Shown in pieces: positions 45,700-57,960 of a DNA stretch of 64,000 bases; within the stretch, counting starts at the first letter, position 1, and each line of letters begins with the position of its first letter. The notes under the pieces were generated by a model. It searched no databases and was not told the DNA's origin. It was given only the letters and a program-made list of their open reading frames with translations. The DNA is taken from the NCBI GenBank assembly GCA_022925895.1, contig JAKSYS010000332.1, positions 1 through 64,000 of the forward strand, read 5' to 3'. A program made the translations under genes and the position numbers. Origin of the DNA: Fragilaria crotonensis (Eukaryota > Bacillariophyta > Fragilariophyceae > Fragilariales > Fragilariaceae).

Positions 45700-48523
45700 T
45701 TTCCTCCAATTGTCGCATGGCGAGGTCTAAAGAATCAAAGGATTCTTGCGGGCTGATGTTTTGAGTCATCGGTAGGGAAGAGTGGGCGGCCTCCATGGCC
45801 AAGGCAAGATGTCGACGGACGGATTCTTTGGATTCTTTCTTCTCCGCAGATTTTTGGCGTTTGTGTTCTGGTGATGGAAGTACACTGAATGATTCTGAAG
45901 ACATCGAGGATCTAGACGAGCTTGATTGAGATTGGGAGCCACCTAGTACCGCAGCATCGTCATCTGAGTGATGACAATTAAGGGGGCCGGTGTCCATCAG
46001 TGAGCCGCTGGGATTGGTCGATGTATCCCGACTGCCCTCAACCGTAGTCTGGCTAGGGTTACCACTGTGTGATAGTAGCACTTTGTTGACGACGGACATA
46101 AGTTTCTCAAGGCTGGTCTTCATGTTATCCATGTTGTTGTTGGAGGACTCAATATGGTCTTTAAGTGTTCCGACCATTCGATTCTCAAACAAGTTCAATC
46201 GTTGTCCAAAATCAGTTTTTACGTCATCCATTTTGGAATCTATATCATCAATGCGATGGAGTTGCCTTTCGATGTGAGAAATCCGCTCCGAGTTTTTCGC
46301 ATCTTTCTTGTCGTTAGTTTTCTTGTGCCGCTGAATTGCGGCGTCAAGTTCACGAAATTTCGCCGAACTGGTTGACATACGCCCGTCGCTCATTTTTGAA
46401 GGGACTGACACAGTGGAGCCAGCTGTTGAAGTATCATCAGACTGGTCAGAGAGCTCAGAAGTGTGGCGTCGTTGGCTGTATTGTTGACGTAGGGACTCCG
46501 CAGGTGTGAGAGGTCTCGTGATTTGGCTGGCACAAGAGTCGGTCATTCGAGAATCAGGGGTTGTTGCGGAAGAGTTCTCCAAATTTGAATCTCTTGACGG
46601 CAATGTGGAGGAAGACGAATGAGTCTCTGACAGACGTTTGATGAATTCCAGGTTGGCGATCACCCTGTTACTCATATGGATGCAGGGCGGTGGACCGATG
46701 CTTTCACGAAATTGGGCTTCACGTTGTGTGAACGGATAAAGACTTTTGCGATATTCTTCCAGAGCCATGGTGGCTGCTTCAGTAAATTTCGGGGTGAAGA
46801 GTAGATATGACAGTTGATCGAGGCCTCCATTAACCACATCGCATTGAGCAGATGTTTTGCCATCAATATCTTTGATGCTCCTGGCCCATTCACGGGTAGT
46901 ACGTTCAATAAAGCTGCCGTCGAGTTGATACTCTTTTCGGGGTCTATCCAAATTGGACAGTAGGGGAGATAAGGGTAACCAACGAAGAGACTTTACGTGG
47001 GAGTCATGAGTTTGGAAGAGAGCCGTTGCATCCTCAGTGGACATTTGAGAGAAGGCAAAGCGAGGAATGTAGAGCGCTGAGCCATCACCAGTGAGAATGT
47101 TGGCTAAAGCTTCGCTCAGAGAGTGAACAGTCTTGTTACCGCACTGTACCGCCAAATGGGGAATTTGTTGGTCCAGAGGTGTTCGTTTGTGTAGGAGAAT
47201 GTCAAACGGCGCAGTTGTTGGAGGAAGCAGAAGGCGGAGACTTTGCAGATAGCGTAGACGATGAGTCGTCATTGGAGCTTTTAGCAAAATGTAGCCGGCC
47301 ACAACCAATTTTCCACTGACACTGGTGCAGTTTGAGAACGAAACGGTTACATCGTGCTTGGTTAGCTTCTCCTTCGTGGACTCAAGATTTCGCCATTTGC
47401 TGGGGGTGTTGTTTGTAAATCCAAAGCGGAGAGGAATCACAAGCATAGATTGGGATGGAATAATACTGATGGATGGACAGATATACTGACGAACTTCATC
47501 CGGTGTCATTTTTGAAATGCAGTTATGCTCGTCCGTTCCAGCATGTTGCCACTTATAAATAAGACCATCATCATCATGGAACAGGTCGTTTAGTAGATGA
47601 TAGATTTCATCCTTCAACTCCTTGTTTTGACGAGAAAGTCTGGTGATATCCAACGAGGTTTTCCAGCGAAGAGTGACACGATATGTTCCATCACATACTG
47701 GAACGTTTAAAGTCGGGATCAAAACGGACTGCTTCCCATCTGAAGCTGCCGAGTAGTTGTCATGGTGCGCCGAACGTTTCTGACCTCTAGATTCAGTCGT
47801 TGCACTTGCTTTGGAAATGTCTTCTTCAGCAATAGTACCAGGTTTGGATCGGGTTCCGAGAAGTGAAGCTGCCTTGACGTACGGCTTTATAATGGTAGAA
47901 TTTTTTGTTCTCTGCAATTTGGTTGACTTTGATGTAACTTCTGACCAGGGATTCGAGAGAGATTGAGTTCTAGAGAACTCTTTCCAGGTGGTTTTCTCGG
48001 TGTCCAAAAAGAAAAGCGGAGTCTGCATGCTTTGCCAAGTATGGTTGAGACCTGTTCGCAGCCCAAGCTTGAAGTTTTGGAGGAATATCAATTTTGTGGT
48101 CAAGGTGATAAGCGTACTGAAACCAAATAAGACAATGCATCTTAAGAGGATCAATAGTTCCCTCTTCCATAATTGAATCGAAAGTGAATCCATCAACGGC
48201 GTAACGTCCAAGAGTAACATAACGGTGCCACAAAGTAGCAGTCGTAGATTTACGGTATTCTTGTTCAGCCATTGCGCGTATGTTGGAATCCGGCGTTGTT
48301 TCAGGTAGATGAGACACATAAACTGGAGGATCTATCCAGTTAGAGATATCAAAGTCGAAGATGGGATCATCAGAAGGATCAGGAGGGGGCTTGAGGGGTA
48401 AATCGACGGGAGCCGACTCATCGGTCATGGTGATTTTCGACGAAAACACCACGTAGAGGGGTACTAGAAAACGGACAACGGACAGAACGTAGTTACGAGA
48501 ACTTAGACTGAAAAAAAGTGTAT
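39796..48523 (-). mobile_element. Non-LTR retrotransposon (APE-type LINE with RNase H)
   Basis: An 8.73-kb LINE on the minus strand, flanked by 14-bp duplications. It has a 95-bp leader, ORF1 (48428 to 45551) and ORF2 (45699 to the 3' end), which overlap by about 150 bp in different frames. There is no poly(A). The 3' end carries a short ACGTTTT-type repeat (complement of AAACGTAAAACGTG at 39796-39809). One frame change in ORF1 and an otherwise open ORF2 point to a young insertion. Presence of an APE endonuclease, a reverse transcriptase and an RNase H places it in the wide I/Tad-like group; I cannot give the clade. Confidence 0.92.
45551..48428 (-). pseudogene. LINE ORF1 (RNA-binding/gag-like protein)
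   Basis: The start MTDESAPVDLPLKPPPDPSD (48428) opens a frame that runs to about 47970. The coding line then shifts near 48000-47970 into the long frame that reaches 45551 (DTEKTTWKEFSRTQ...). The middle holds a conserved-looking domain (TYRVTLRWKTSLDITRLS; PSISIIPSQSMLVIPLRFGF) of the kind found in diatom ORF1 proteins. A predicted coiled coil lies around residues 690-765 (ERISHIERQLHRIDDIDSKM), and the C-terminus is Ser-rich. Without the shift the product would be about 960 aa. It would bind the element RNA and form the ribonucleoprotein. No zinc knuckle is seen. Confidence 0.75.
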
Positions 48524-48537
48524 TTCCGACCATTGTA
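48524..48537 (+). repeat. LINE target duplication, high side
   Basis: TTCCGACCATTGTA, the second copy, next to the 5' end of the minus-strand LINE. Confidence 0.9.
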
Positions 48538-49358
48538 GCAATGTGGAATCGAAGCAAAGGTCCTGTTGATGTGTTCTCTCGCGGTACATGAAGAACTGCC
48601 ATGCTCGGCATGCACAGCTCTCACCATTGGCACACATATGGCTTCGTCTTCTGATGTCTCGAGTTTATAATGCATATCAGAGCTACATTCTCAGTCGCTC
48701 TGTTGCATTCCTGCTAAGTGATGGGTGCAATTCGTATGCTGCATTCCAGGCACACCGAAAGCTGTATGGGTCTTTTTCAAAGTTCTGCAGTTCTCTTGCT
48801 AAAGACCTAACACTCGAGGTTTCAGGTGATGACAGCAGCGACAGTGAAGGAGGAGATGATGGTGGTATCAGCATCCAGCAGACGGGAGAAGGAAGTGTTC
48901 TGAACACAAGCGGAAGGTCTTTTACATACAACAAGCGCGAGCTGTACTTCACAAGTCGCGAGATGATTCAAGACGATTGGACCAGTCATTGCCACATGTT
49001 CTATGCAAAGTGGAATCGAAACCAACAAGCTGTGTCTGGTGCTGCAGAAAGAGGCATGATCAACCAGATCCGAGCACTGCAGGCATGGTCGTAGCGAAGT
49101 TCATGTGTCCTGTGTGCATGGTCAGCCTTTAATAGTGTCAAGCGTTTCAACGGCATGAGCTGCCATGAGTTATTTCATACAAGCAGATCATTGGTAGACT
49201 ATTGCACAGCCGAGATGGATGCTGTGGTTCACGTCATCCCGCATCGAAACAAACCACCACCTCCGAATCGAGGTTCAGTGAATCCAGATGATTCTTCTCA
49301 GGAAAGCGAGGAGCCACCTGCTCCTCGCGGAGTTCGATCTCGGTTACTCCTGTGGTAA
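48538..49358 (+). pseudogene. Transposase C-terminal part beyond the LINE
   Basis: Directly after the LINE's second target copy the frame continues AMWNRSKGPVDVFSR, resembling the conserved NR.K..VD segment of piggyBac-type transposases. A one-base frame change near 48585 leads into the open frame 48588-49094 with LSPLAHIWLRLLMSRVYNAY, a typical hydrophobic helix, then ELYFTSREMIQDDW. A stop at 49093 is followed in another frame by SCHELFHTSRSLVDYCTAEM and a Pro/Ser/Glu-rich end. The same pieces follow the nuclease part without a LINE in the copy at 55.5-58.0 kb, which shows that they belong to one gene. Confidence 0.7.
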
Positions 49359-49476
49359 CACGAAGACTTCGGAGATCGCTGAGACCAAGGAGAGCTCAAT
49401 ACAGCGGTTTTAAGACTGAACATCATTGTGTCAATCGGAGTCTCCTCGTGTTAATTTTTCAATAGTCGTATTTTTT

Positions 49477-49721
49477 TTTGTCGCATGCTAGCTTTTTTCA
49501 TGCGACAAACTCGTGCGAACTCCGAAAAAAAATTGATGAAGTTTGCAATGTTGTAACTTTGCGAGCATCATGATTAGGAAGTTATCCTCACAGATGTAGG
49601 AAGAAGGTTAAAAGCATTACAGATCGCACTTTTCAGAATCAAATGGTTGTGGGTTGTTCCTCCGTTATTGGGTTTCAACATTTTGTCGTCTTTTTTGTCG
49701 CACGGAATTTTCGCACTGGGG
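49477..49721 (-). repeat. Right end of the TTAA element, hairpin
   Basis: An inverted pair TTTGTCGCATG / CATGCGACAAA (49477-49487 and 49499-49509) has an 11-nt loop. TTTTTTGTCGCACGG at about 49691 is followed by the terminal ACTGGGG next to TTAA. The sequence words mirror the left end. Confidence 0.75.
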
Positions 49722-49725
49722 TTAA

Positions 49726-51660
49726 ATACAGACTTGGAAGGAACCACATGAGACGCATCCCATCGCTTAAATTGTCGCACGCAATTCATGAGGCTCACTG
49801 CTCCACTAACCGGAAACAGCAGTGAGTCGTCCCTCCAGCTAGGCGCAACAAATATATTTCCGTAGCTTCTGAGGTATGAACAAACCACACAATTGAACTC
49901 CTTGAGTCAGCAGCAGATAGCAAGAACCAGACAAGTAACTAATCACCGATGCCGATGCTTGTAAATTGTTGGATGTGTTTTGCCATAAAGTACTACTACT
50001 TGTGTCATATCTGTTGTGCTGGGTTCATCCGTTCATCGTCGCCTTCGGCGTATAGCAAGCAGCGATTGGCTTTGAACGGCAGAGGTGGAAAAACCTATTT
50101 GCTTCAAACTCCTCTGGCACCAGAGATGGAGCAGCATCACACTCGACTGAGCCAATCTCTGCCAATAGAATGTTCACTTTGACCACTTGGAATTCCACGG
50201 ATTGCACATTTGGTGTGCACCCATTGGACAATGACTGCTAAGAATTTCTGCAGGACAGAAGCACGCCTCTTTGCTTGTGCCAGGAATGCGGAACACACTA
50301 TTACACACACGTCGGGATCACTGATCTGATCAACGACTTCTTGCACACGGCTTTTTTCAGGGTCGACATCCTTCGTCCATGCGATAAAAGAGTTCTTTTG
50401 TGAAAAAGTCCTTCTGAACAAAGTGCACATGAACTTGCATTGGCTCTATGACAACGAAGCAGAAGTAGTAACAAGAGGAAGAACAGAGGAGGCAATCGCT
50501 GGCTCATCATGGTCAGTTCATCGTTCTCGGCTTCGTGTCAAAGTGCTATCGGTCACACACGCTGTGTTGCTTCCCATACAATTCCAAACGTAAAGCGCAC
50601 ACTTTATACCAGAAGCTACAGGTACAACTACTGAGATTTCCTTCGTGGAAATTCCTTCAACCGTGTGCAGTTTGCACTCGAACCGCCCGCATTGGAGCTA
50701 CCGGTAGTACGGTAGGATCCCCAGGATTCCTATTGCCCTGTCAACATGACTTTTCTCGGCGAATCAAAATCTGGAAGTCACCACCAGGGAAAGTCCGGTA
50801 ATATCCGTCGAACAACATCTGCTTGATATTCTTTGTTTGTATAAATCTATGTTTAGAGAGAATTACCGAACCTTTCAGAAGCGAACTCCGACTAGTAGTA
50901 TCATTGAATACATTTATTTAGTACTCATCATACATACTTTTTACTTGGAGGCCTGGAGTACTGAACACTACTCCAAAAAGCCGTCGAGAGTGTCGCGTGT
51001 CGCTTGTTGCAAATACTGTACGACATTCCAGCAAGTGTACGCAAAAGGACTTCCTGGGACACGACTTGGCATTTGTCTTTGCTGGCATCAAAAGTGCTAC
51101 CGTGTCGAGCACTTTGAAGTGACTAGTCTTGTGTTTTTATTACTATTTTCCTAAGTGTTTGAGTGCCGGATAATTGTGCCTATTCTGGATTTTCTAGGAA
51201 GTGGCGAGAATTCTTGATTAAAGAAATGCGCTTTGATAGGGCGTTCGGGACTCCTTTTTCCTTAATTACATTCGTCTATGGCCGCCCTATCAGATCTGTT
51301 TAAAAAAGTATATTTGTCTATGCGGTCATTGGCTCATGTGATGTCTCGTCCGGTCGCGGAGCAGAAGTCAAGTTTCTACTCCCGTACCTGCTGTACATCC
51401 GGCAACTACGACTTATCCTGAACATTTAACATATATGGGAGGGGGAGCCTTTTGACGCGTCCCACGATCCCGGACTATCGGACACCACGAGTACACATCA
51501 CGACTAGCTTAACTAAAACGTGAATTATCCATTTATTATCTACATGCAATCTGACATTTTCCGATTACAGCACACAGCGAGGAACAAGTCAGGCACTCAT
51601 TCAGAAATTGAGTCCATACTTTTCGCCAGTACCAACGGAAGTTGATCAGCAGTTGGTAAA
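49726..51660. other. Intergenic region with unassigned open frames
   Basis: A minus-strand open stretch (50430-50137, EVVDQISDPDVCVIVCSAFL) has protein-like composition but no family that I know. It may be a small host exon. The remainder up to the second heat shock factor shows nothing that I can name. Confidence 0.35.
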
Positions 51661-51662
51661 AA

Positions 51663-52768
51663 ATGATGCCCAACAATACCCACCCGTCGTTGCCACTTCG
51701 CTTGAAACTTAGCAGTAATCTGAATGCAGCTGCGCAGGCTCACAGTCCTTTCTGTAAGATACAATTAGGAGACGACGAATCTGACACCGGGGACACGGCA
51801 CGCATGTCTGGTGCCAAGAACGCCACAATCGGCTATAATGACTACTCGTCTGTCAAAGCGCCCGAAGTGAACGATGCAGCAGTATTTTCGCCACAAAGTG
51901 TCTCTGCGAAGGAGCCAACCTTCCCTGTCAAATTGCATATGATCCTTGCGAACCCTGAGTTCCAAGACATCATTGCATGGCTTCCACACGGTCGTAGCTG
52001 GAGAATTATTCAGCAAAAAGCGTTTGAAGAGCGTGTTCTTCCACTATACTTTCGCCACGGACGATATTCGTCGTTTGCTCGTCAAGTGAATGGTTGGGGA
52101 TTCCGACGAGTCACACACGGTTCTGACTATAATTCATACTATCATGAGGTGCGTTGTCGTTCCGTTTTGGTTTCTGGTCGCTTAACGCGCAATTCTGATT
52201 CGTTCCTTTCCCTTCGCAGATGTTCCTTATCCGCATGCCTCACCTTTGCGAAAAAATGAGAAGACTCACAAGCAAAGATGCAGTCTCACGAAAGAAGGAC
52301 GATGATGGCTTGGCTCCTAATTTTTATGAGCTAAGCCGTAAGAATCCACTCCCAGCGGAGGAAAACAAGTCCGTTGCAACCGAATCCTTCAAGCCGACCC
52401 ATAATGTCGCTGATCTCTTGGAAATGGAGAGCTTTCTTGCTGATCGTCGTCGAGCGATTGGCCTCGCCAGTCTCTTTATGGATTCAGGCGCCGGTGCTGT
52501 TGGTGGCGGTGGCTTCTCGATGCACCAAGGAAACCGACTAGGTGGTGGCTGGCACAATGGTTTTAATAACCTTCAAAACTTCCAGAATGTTAATGCTGGA
52601 TTGCTGTATGGGAACTTGCTCCCGAGCTCACTTTCCGCGATGAGTGATCACATGAGACGCCTGCAAGTTCTGAATTCTGGCTCGAACAGTCAAGAACTTG
52701 CCAAGCTCATGTCTCCCGCAAGTAGGAACTCCGCATTTTCGGAAGGTTCGAATTTCAATTTTCCTTGA
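51663..52768 (+). CDS. Heat shock factor (HSF-type), gene 2
   Basis: Exon 1 is 51663-52148 and exon 2 is 52220-52768, with a 71-bp GT-AG intron between SYYHE and MFLIRMP. The product is about 344 aa. The DNA-binding domain (residues about 86-177) reads FPVKLHMILANPEFQDIIAW, RVLPLYFRHGRYSSFARQVN and GWGFRRVTHGSDYNSYYHE, the form typical of the diatom-expanded HSF group. It differs from gene 1 in sequence and intron position. Gly- and Asn-rich segments follow (SGAGAVGGGGFSMHQG; FNNLQNFQNVNAG). It would act in the nucleus as a sequence-specific regulator. The gene looks intact. Confidence 0.93.
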
Positions 52769-55500
52769 ATTTAGCCATGTTTTAATTGTATACCAGGGTA
52801 GCCGGCGTTCTTAGTTCTTAATCGATGTACAGCTGTACCCCAGATTGTATGATACGTCACTCCCATTCCTACTGCAGGTGTGTTCCGGATAGTAGTAGAA
52901 CGCCGCAACTTATACCATGAGAAACTTCAAGTCGTATTTAAGGTCAATGCATCAGTTGTTATCGTGAGGATGATACCAGGTACTCTATCGAACCATGTAT
53001 GTCATATGTCATACCATGAACGTAGTACGCCATGGAACGCACGTGATTTCAAGTCGATTCATCATCAAATCTGCCCTTCTTTTCAGAGTCTACGTCACAT
53101 TGTCGAACATGCGTTTATGTGTTGTCCACGTGCCCATTACATAGAACTTCATGTGTCATATCGCCGCGAACCTATTGCCAGTATCAATTGCACATGTACG
53201 AAAGCGCTTCAGAAACCGGAATCCGGAAAGGGTGCACGATTACTCCGTACGAACTCAAACCTCATCGAAAGGAGCCCGGAGAACCGGTTCGTACAGTACC
53301 AGGTACGGTACACTGTATACACTGGAGTCAGGAGCACCAGTACCACGATACTAGCTACTATCTCTATCTCGCGAGCTGTTACTGAGATCTGGAAATATCT
53401 GCACCATCTGCTGTTTCTTGTCACGAAATGAGCATTTGATGGTGTTTAATCCCAAAAAACTATCCACCATCTCAGCATCAAGCAGCATTGTTGCACTGGA
53501 CAACCACCATACCATACCATCTCCCCAGCACGACAACAATGATTGCGTAATTGTTGCTCCCGAAGAAAGAACAGCATGAGACAAGACTTCAAATGTCAGG
53601 AATTCTACTCAATGTGGCACTGCAACATTAATGATTCCATATTCATTAGGAACAAATTGAGTTAATCATCATCAAATGCCAACAAAACTATAGTACTCAG
53701 GTAGATTTGGACACTTCACGAGACGAGCATCAAATACAACACATTGATTATACAGAAAACATCCTAGCTAGAACAACACAGCTGCACTCAAGTCCAAATC
53801 AATGTAAAACATGTATACATGTATAAAAATAGTTTAAACGGTTATCACTGTCCCCTGCTGATAGGACATAGTGCATACCCAAATCTGGCGGGTTATTTTG
53901 AAGCAAAGCGGCTAGTAGTGGTGGCCTGCATTGTTTATGTCTTCCTTGCAAAAAATGCCATCATTGTCTTAATGGTCCCCTTTGTTGAGATAATCCAGGA
54001 GATTTGTTGGTCTTGATTATCCATCATCAAAGTGCAGCTCTGCTGCCATCCAGAATAGATCTCGTCTGCTCACAACATTTCTATCGGCAAACCGCACCAG
54101 CAGCAGCAGATGTGGCCGATATTGAGTTGCCAAGTGGTCTGCCATGATGTTGAATTTGCTTAGCTGATGATGAGACGTTCTCCTCATCTGCATTGTCATC
54201 ATGATGGGCTTTGATTAAGGTGAAAACCAATCTTTTCTCCCAATTCTCTTCTATACATTCCGGTGATTTAGAGAATGTCGGGATCAGGAGGCTGACGTCC
54301 ACGCTTGAGATGCCGTCTCCCCATTTTAAGCATTTGTTGAGGACACGAGAAATGGCCGTGCTGCGGCCAATCAGCCAGCAAAAGCAACACCTGTATTTGA
54401 TTTTCTACGCCTAAGACACCAGAACTATTGTCAGATGCAAAAATCCATATTCCCAACAAAGCTTGCTTGATGAAACAATAACTCAATATCCATCCTCAAC
54501 CGGACCCAAGCATTGAAGGACCACCTGAGGATTTTGTGCAATGACCCATCAAAAAGATCCTGGAGACCTTCATCTGAGGCAATTTGATGAAGCAGAGCAA
54601 CCAGTGGAGTGCTGAGAATCCATCAATGTTCCGTTGCATGTTCATCTGATGATGGACTCCCCATGGTTGGATTGTTACCATAGACGTCTTTGGAATGAAC
54701 TTGGGAAAAGTTGCCTTGGCCAGTCACAAGCCATTTCCTGCCACTCCGGCGAACGATTCGGGAAGGTTGCCTTAGCCATAGTATGCTTCTGCAAGGGAGT
54801 ACTAGAGGACTGGAAATAGATTCTAACACGATTACGATCCCATGGTTGCATTGGTGTCTAGTACCAACGCAAACGTTCTGGTTGCATAATTTGATGGACG
54901 AGAGCAGTACAAAAGAAATAAAATATGCACTGCATCACAAAGAGATTAAATGTTGTACATATCTATTTTACTATTAAGATACATTTTCGGTGTCCATACT
55001 ACACTAAAAGAATGTGATGTCCGGGGCAGGCTTGGTGTAATCTGCTTTTCCCCTAAGCTTTTGTACATGGGGATGACATTCGAAGGCATTGACAGATGTC
55101 TCACTGGTGGAATCAATATTACATTGAAAACAATATGCAAAACCTCGTAAGAGGCTGAACATTTGTCCACTTGAAATATGTGCATTTATGAAAAGAGAAG
55201 ATGTGCCTTACAAACCCATCTGTTGTGAGGTGCGAAAGAGATGGCGTAATGTTCAGACTGTATAACAGAACAAAAACAAAGTCACGACATTGCAAGAAAT
55301 GTCTTTTTGGGGGGTTTGCATCAGTCCGTCGCACCAAAAATCGCGAGGAGACACAATGATCTTTGCTTTGCTTACTAGTGGTGCTGACGTCCCTAACTCA
55401 TTGTCCAAGAAACTCATTGAGTTATCACTGGGGGTGTAACTTGAGATTGAACTTTCTGTCATGGTTTCTCTTCCTGAGAAGAATTTCCTAAATTGAGTGT
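52769..55500. other. Region without recognised gene
   Basis: Short open frames occur on both strands. GTACCAGGTAC-type palindromes occur near 52975 and 53295. The minus strand at 53.8-54.9 kb has weak protein-like stretches (for example NLLDYLNKGDH near 53990) that might be old mobile DNA. I cannot assign them. Confidence 0.35.
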
Positions 55501-57960
55501 ACCTCAATACTAAGGTGATGGCTGGTTTCAATGAGTGACAACATGCATAACAGCATCATCCATTTTGGCTCTGCTAGTATACTTGACCAACAATTATCAT
55601 GCTTGTAGTATGAAACAATTCATGGCACCAGCTCCTCATATTGGAATCTTCGACACAACAAAGGCGGCTGGTGACCAGCCTTGTTGAAATATGATGATAT
55701 CTGGCTGCAGCAGTGCTCCGGATCTGTTTGGTCATGCCTCATTCTGCAGCACCAGACACAGCTTTGTTGAATTGTCCTCATGCAGCTCTTTCAAAGCAAG
55801 TCAATAATGCATAACTGCCAGTCTATGATCCAGTTTCTCATGGACAAGTTGAATTATAAAGTAGACCAGCAGTGATGCAACCACATAGAAAACATGTCGT
55901 AGACCAGCACCACATAACCAAGAATATCATGCAACATTTTACACCTGTACTCAAGCTAGGGAACCAGTTGTTTGCCTTCATCCTTGCCAGCATCCATCAA
56001 GTGCACACAACTAAACTTGCCAAACTCATGGTGCTGTATCTCATGGCTTATGCAATCTCTTTCATGATTTGTCACAGTGCTGGTGCATTTACTTAAGAAT
56101 AAGACAAGAGTGGGTTCTTCCTTGTCATGACTGCTCATGAGAATTCATTCTTGTTCGCTGCAGCACCAACATAAAACATACCATTCTCCCTCACATATGA
56201 ATATGCAACGATTACATACTAATTTTCATCTCGTTAAGGAAATTGTGTACTACGTCAACGTGCTGATGTAGTTCGGTCGGTAATTAGGTTTGTCATCTTC
56301 TTCCCAACCGTGAAACACAGATTGTTTTACCAACGTCGCAGTTCATCCGTTTGGTGTTCTGGGCTTTGACGCTTTGTATCATGGTTGGCATACGTGTTAT
56401 AAATGTCCTTCGACAGTCTGGATGAAATAATGGAGATAGCAATTTCATGTCAATCTATTTTCCAGACATGATGAGCGTTACAGTTGTAACTTTGTTAATG
56501 GACACTATTTTGACATTATCATAATGTGTTGTGTTGTTGCATTATGGAGGAAGGACATCAGATGGTGGTAATCATCATCCCTTTGCACATTGCGGTTGAT
56601 GAATAAAGGGCAACATTGGCCACTTCTCCAAAAGTGGTTCCACCAATATTGGGCACTCCCTATTCGGCTATTCAGATTCACTTCTTATGAAAGCACTCTG
56701 TTGATCAGCAGTGTTGTGGTTCTTCCAGTTACAGACAAAGATCTCACACAAAATGTCTTTAAGATGTGCAACCAAAAGCCCCAGCAATGTGTGTCTTGTA
56801 CTGTAAATGCAATTTGACATGACTTTTTGGGACTGAGTTTGATCGAGAATTTTAACCCAAGAAGCTTACTACTAGATGTTGTACACTGCACAACTTGTAA
56901 GATATTGTGCAACAGTTCCCCTCCACCAGCAGTTCCGGAGAAACCCAGCAGATGCGTTTAGCTCCCACCAGCATAGGGCAAGAGCACTGCTTCCAGAGGT
57001 TGATGCTGGTTGAATCACCATTCTGCCAGTCAGCTGCGCAAATTTATCTGCCTTCAACAATTGTGTTGCTTTGTCATCTCTCAGTTCTGGATCTGCTGTG
57101 TCGCATCCTTGCTTGTCATTGGACAGTAACCAGTGTAAACAAATTTCCCGGTCCATATCACCTGTCATCAGCAAGTTGACTGCAACTGACCAATGCATAT
57201 TGATGAGAACAAGCAGTCAAACCGCTTCTTAGTATAGTAGTCTTGTAAGGCAGCCTTATTTGGTACAGATGCACCCTTCTGTGGCTTCTGTGGAACAGGC
57301 AGCCAATTTGTTGGGACCAGGTGTTGGTCATTTGTGAAAGAGAATTATCACATTATCTTTGCTGTTCCCGAATGTGTACTAGGTCACACTAACACACTCC
57401 ACTGGTTGGCTTCAAGCTTCACATCACCGTCTCCTTGATCTAAGAAGATGTATCCAATGATACACCTGATATACTCTCTGCAATTTCTTATGACAGTGTA
57501 ATGCTGGCTGCAGCAGACTGCTTGCCAAGAATATATAAATCAGTGCCCACAGGCACAGCGGCTGCCTCGTCCATGCTGAATAAAGTCTCACACTTTGTGA
57601 AAAAATCCATTGCTACTGCTGTTTCTATGTTATGGTACTGCATTGGAGATGTCCAAGTTGATGATGATTCCTGTGTTGAAGTGCCAGACCTTGCTTGACA
57701 AAGAAGCCTTCAATATCTAGTATCAGAATCAAATGAGGTCCAAAGTACCTTGTCAAGCAGAGGGCGGAAGTGAGGATGTTCATCCACATCAAAATACAAT
57801 ATTGGCGAGACCCCCGCCAGTAAAAGAATGCAATCATCAATTCCATCGAAGTGGAGGCAAGTATCTTTGAAGAAGTCAGGACTGAATTGGCAGGTACCAG
57901 CCAAGTTCTAAGTGCTGACAAACTCCTGTGCTAGACATGCCCCAGCAAGTTAGCATCATC
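55500..57960 (-). pseudogene. Decayed LINE-free copy of the TTAA transposase
   Basis: Read on the minus strand this is a heavily decayed relative of the transposase at 37.36-49.36 kb. Matching pieces run in order. ELMIAFFYWRGS near 57830 matches IELMLSFYRVSP. GCDTADPELRDDKATQLLKA near 57100 and LSVTGRTTTLLINRVLS near 56700 match the pre-nuclease and SAP parts. The nuclease region lies near 55870-56100, seen best as antisense similarity. A nucleotide match GCTGTGTCTGGTGCTGCAGAA near 55780 aligns with 49030 in the C-terminal part. No LINE intervenes, and part of the joining region is missing. It has many stops and frame changes. No TTAA ends were found. Confidence 0.7.

Larger units (their letters stand above)
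36998..49721 (+). mobile_element. TTAA-target DNA transposon with nuclease-bearing transposase
   Basis: TTAA at 36994-36997 and 49722-49725 flanks ends CCCCAGT... and ...ACTGGGG, the layout of piggyBac-like elements (KolobOK elements also use TTAA). Words TTTGTCGCA/TGCGACAAA recur near both ends (37010-37105 and 49477-49775, the last just outside the element). The LINE at 39796-48523 was inserted later; without it and one target copy the element is about 4.0 kb. It encodes one transposase-like chain on the plus strand that includes SAP and PD-(D/E)XK nuclease segments. A decayed relative lies at 55.5-58.0 kb. Confidence 0.8.
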
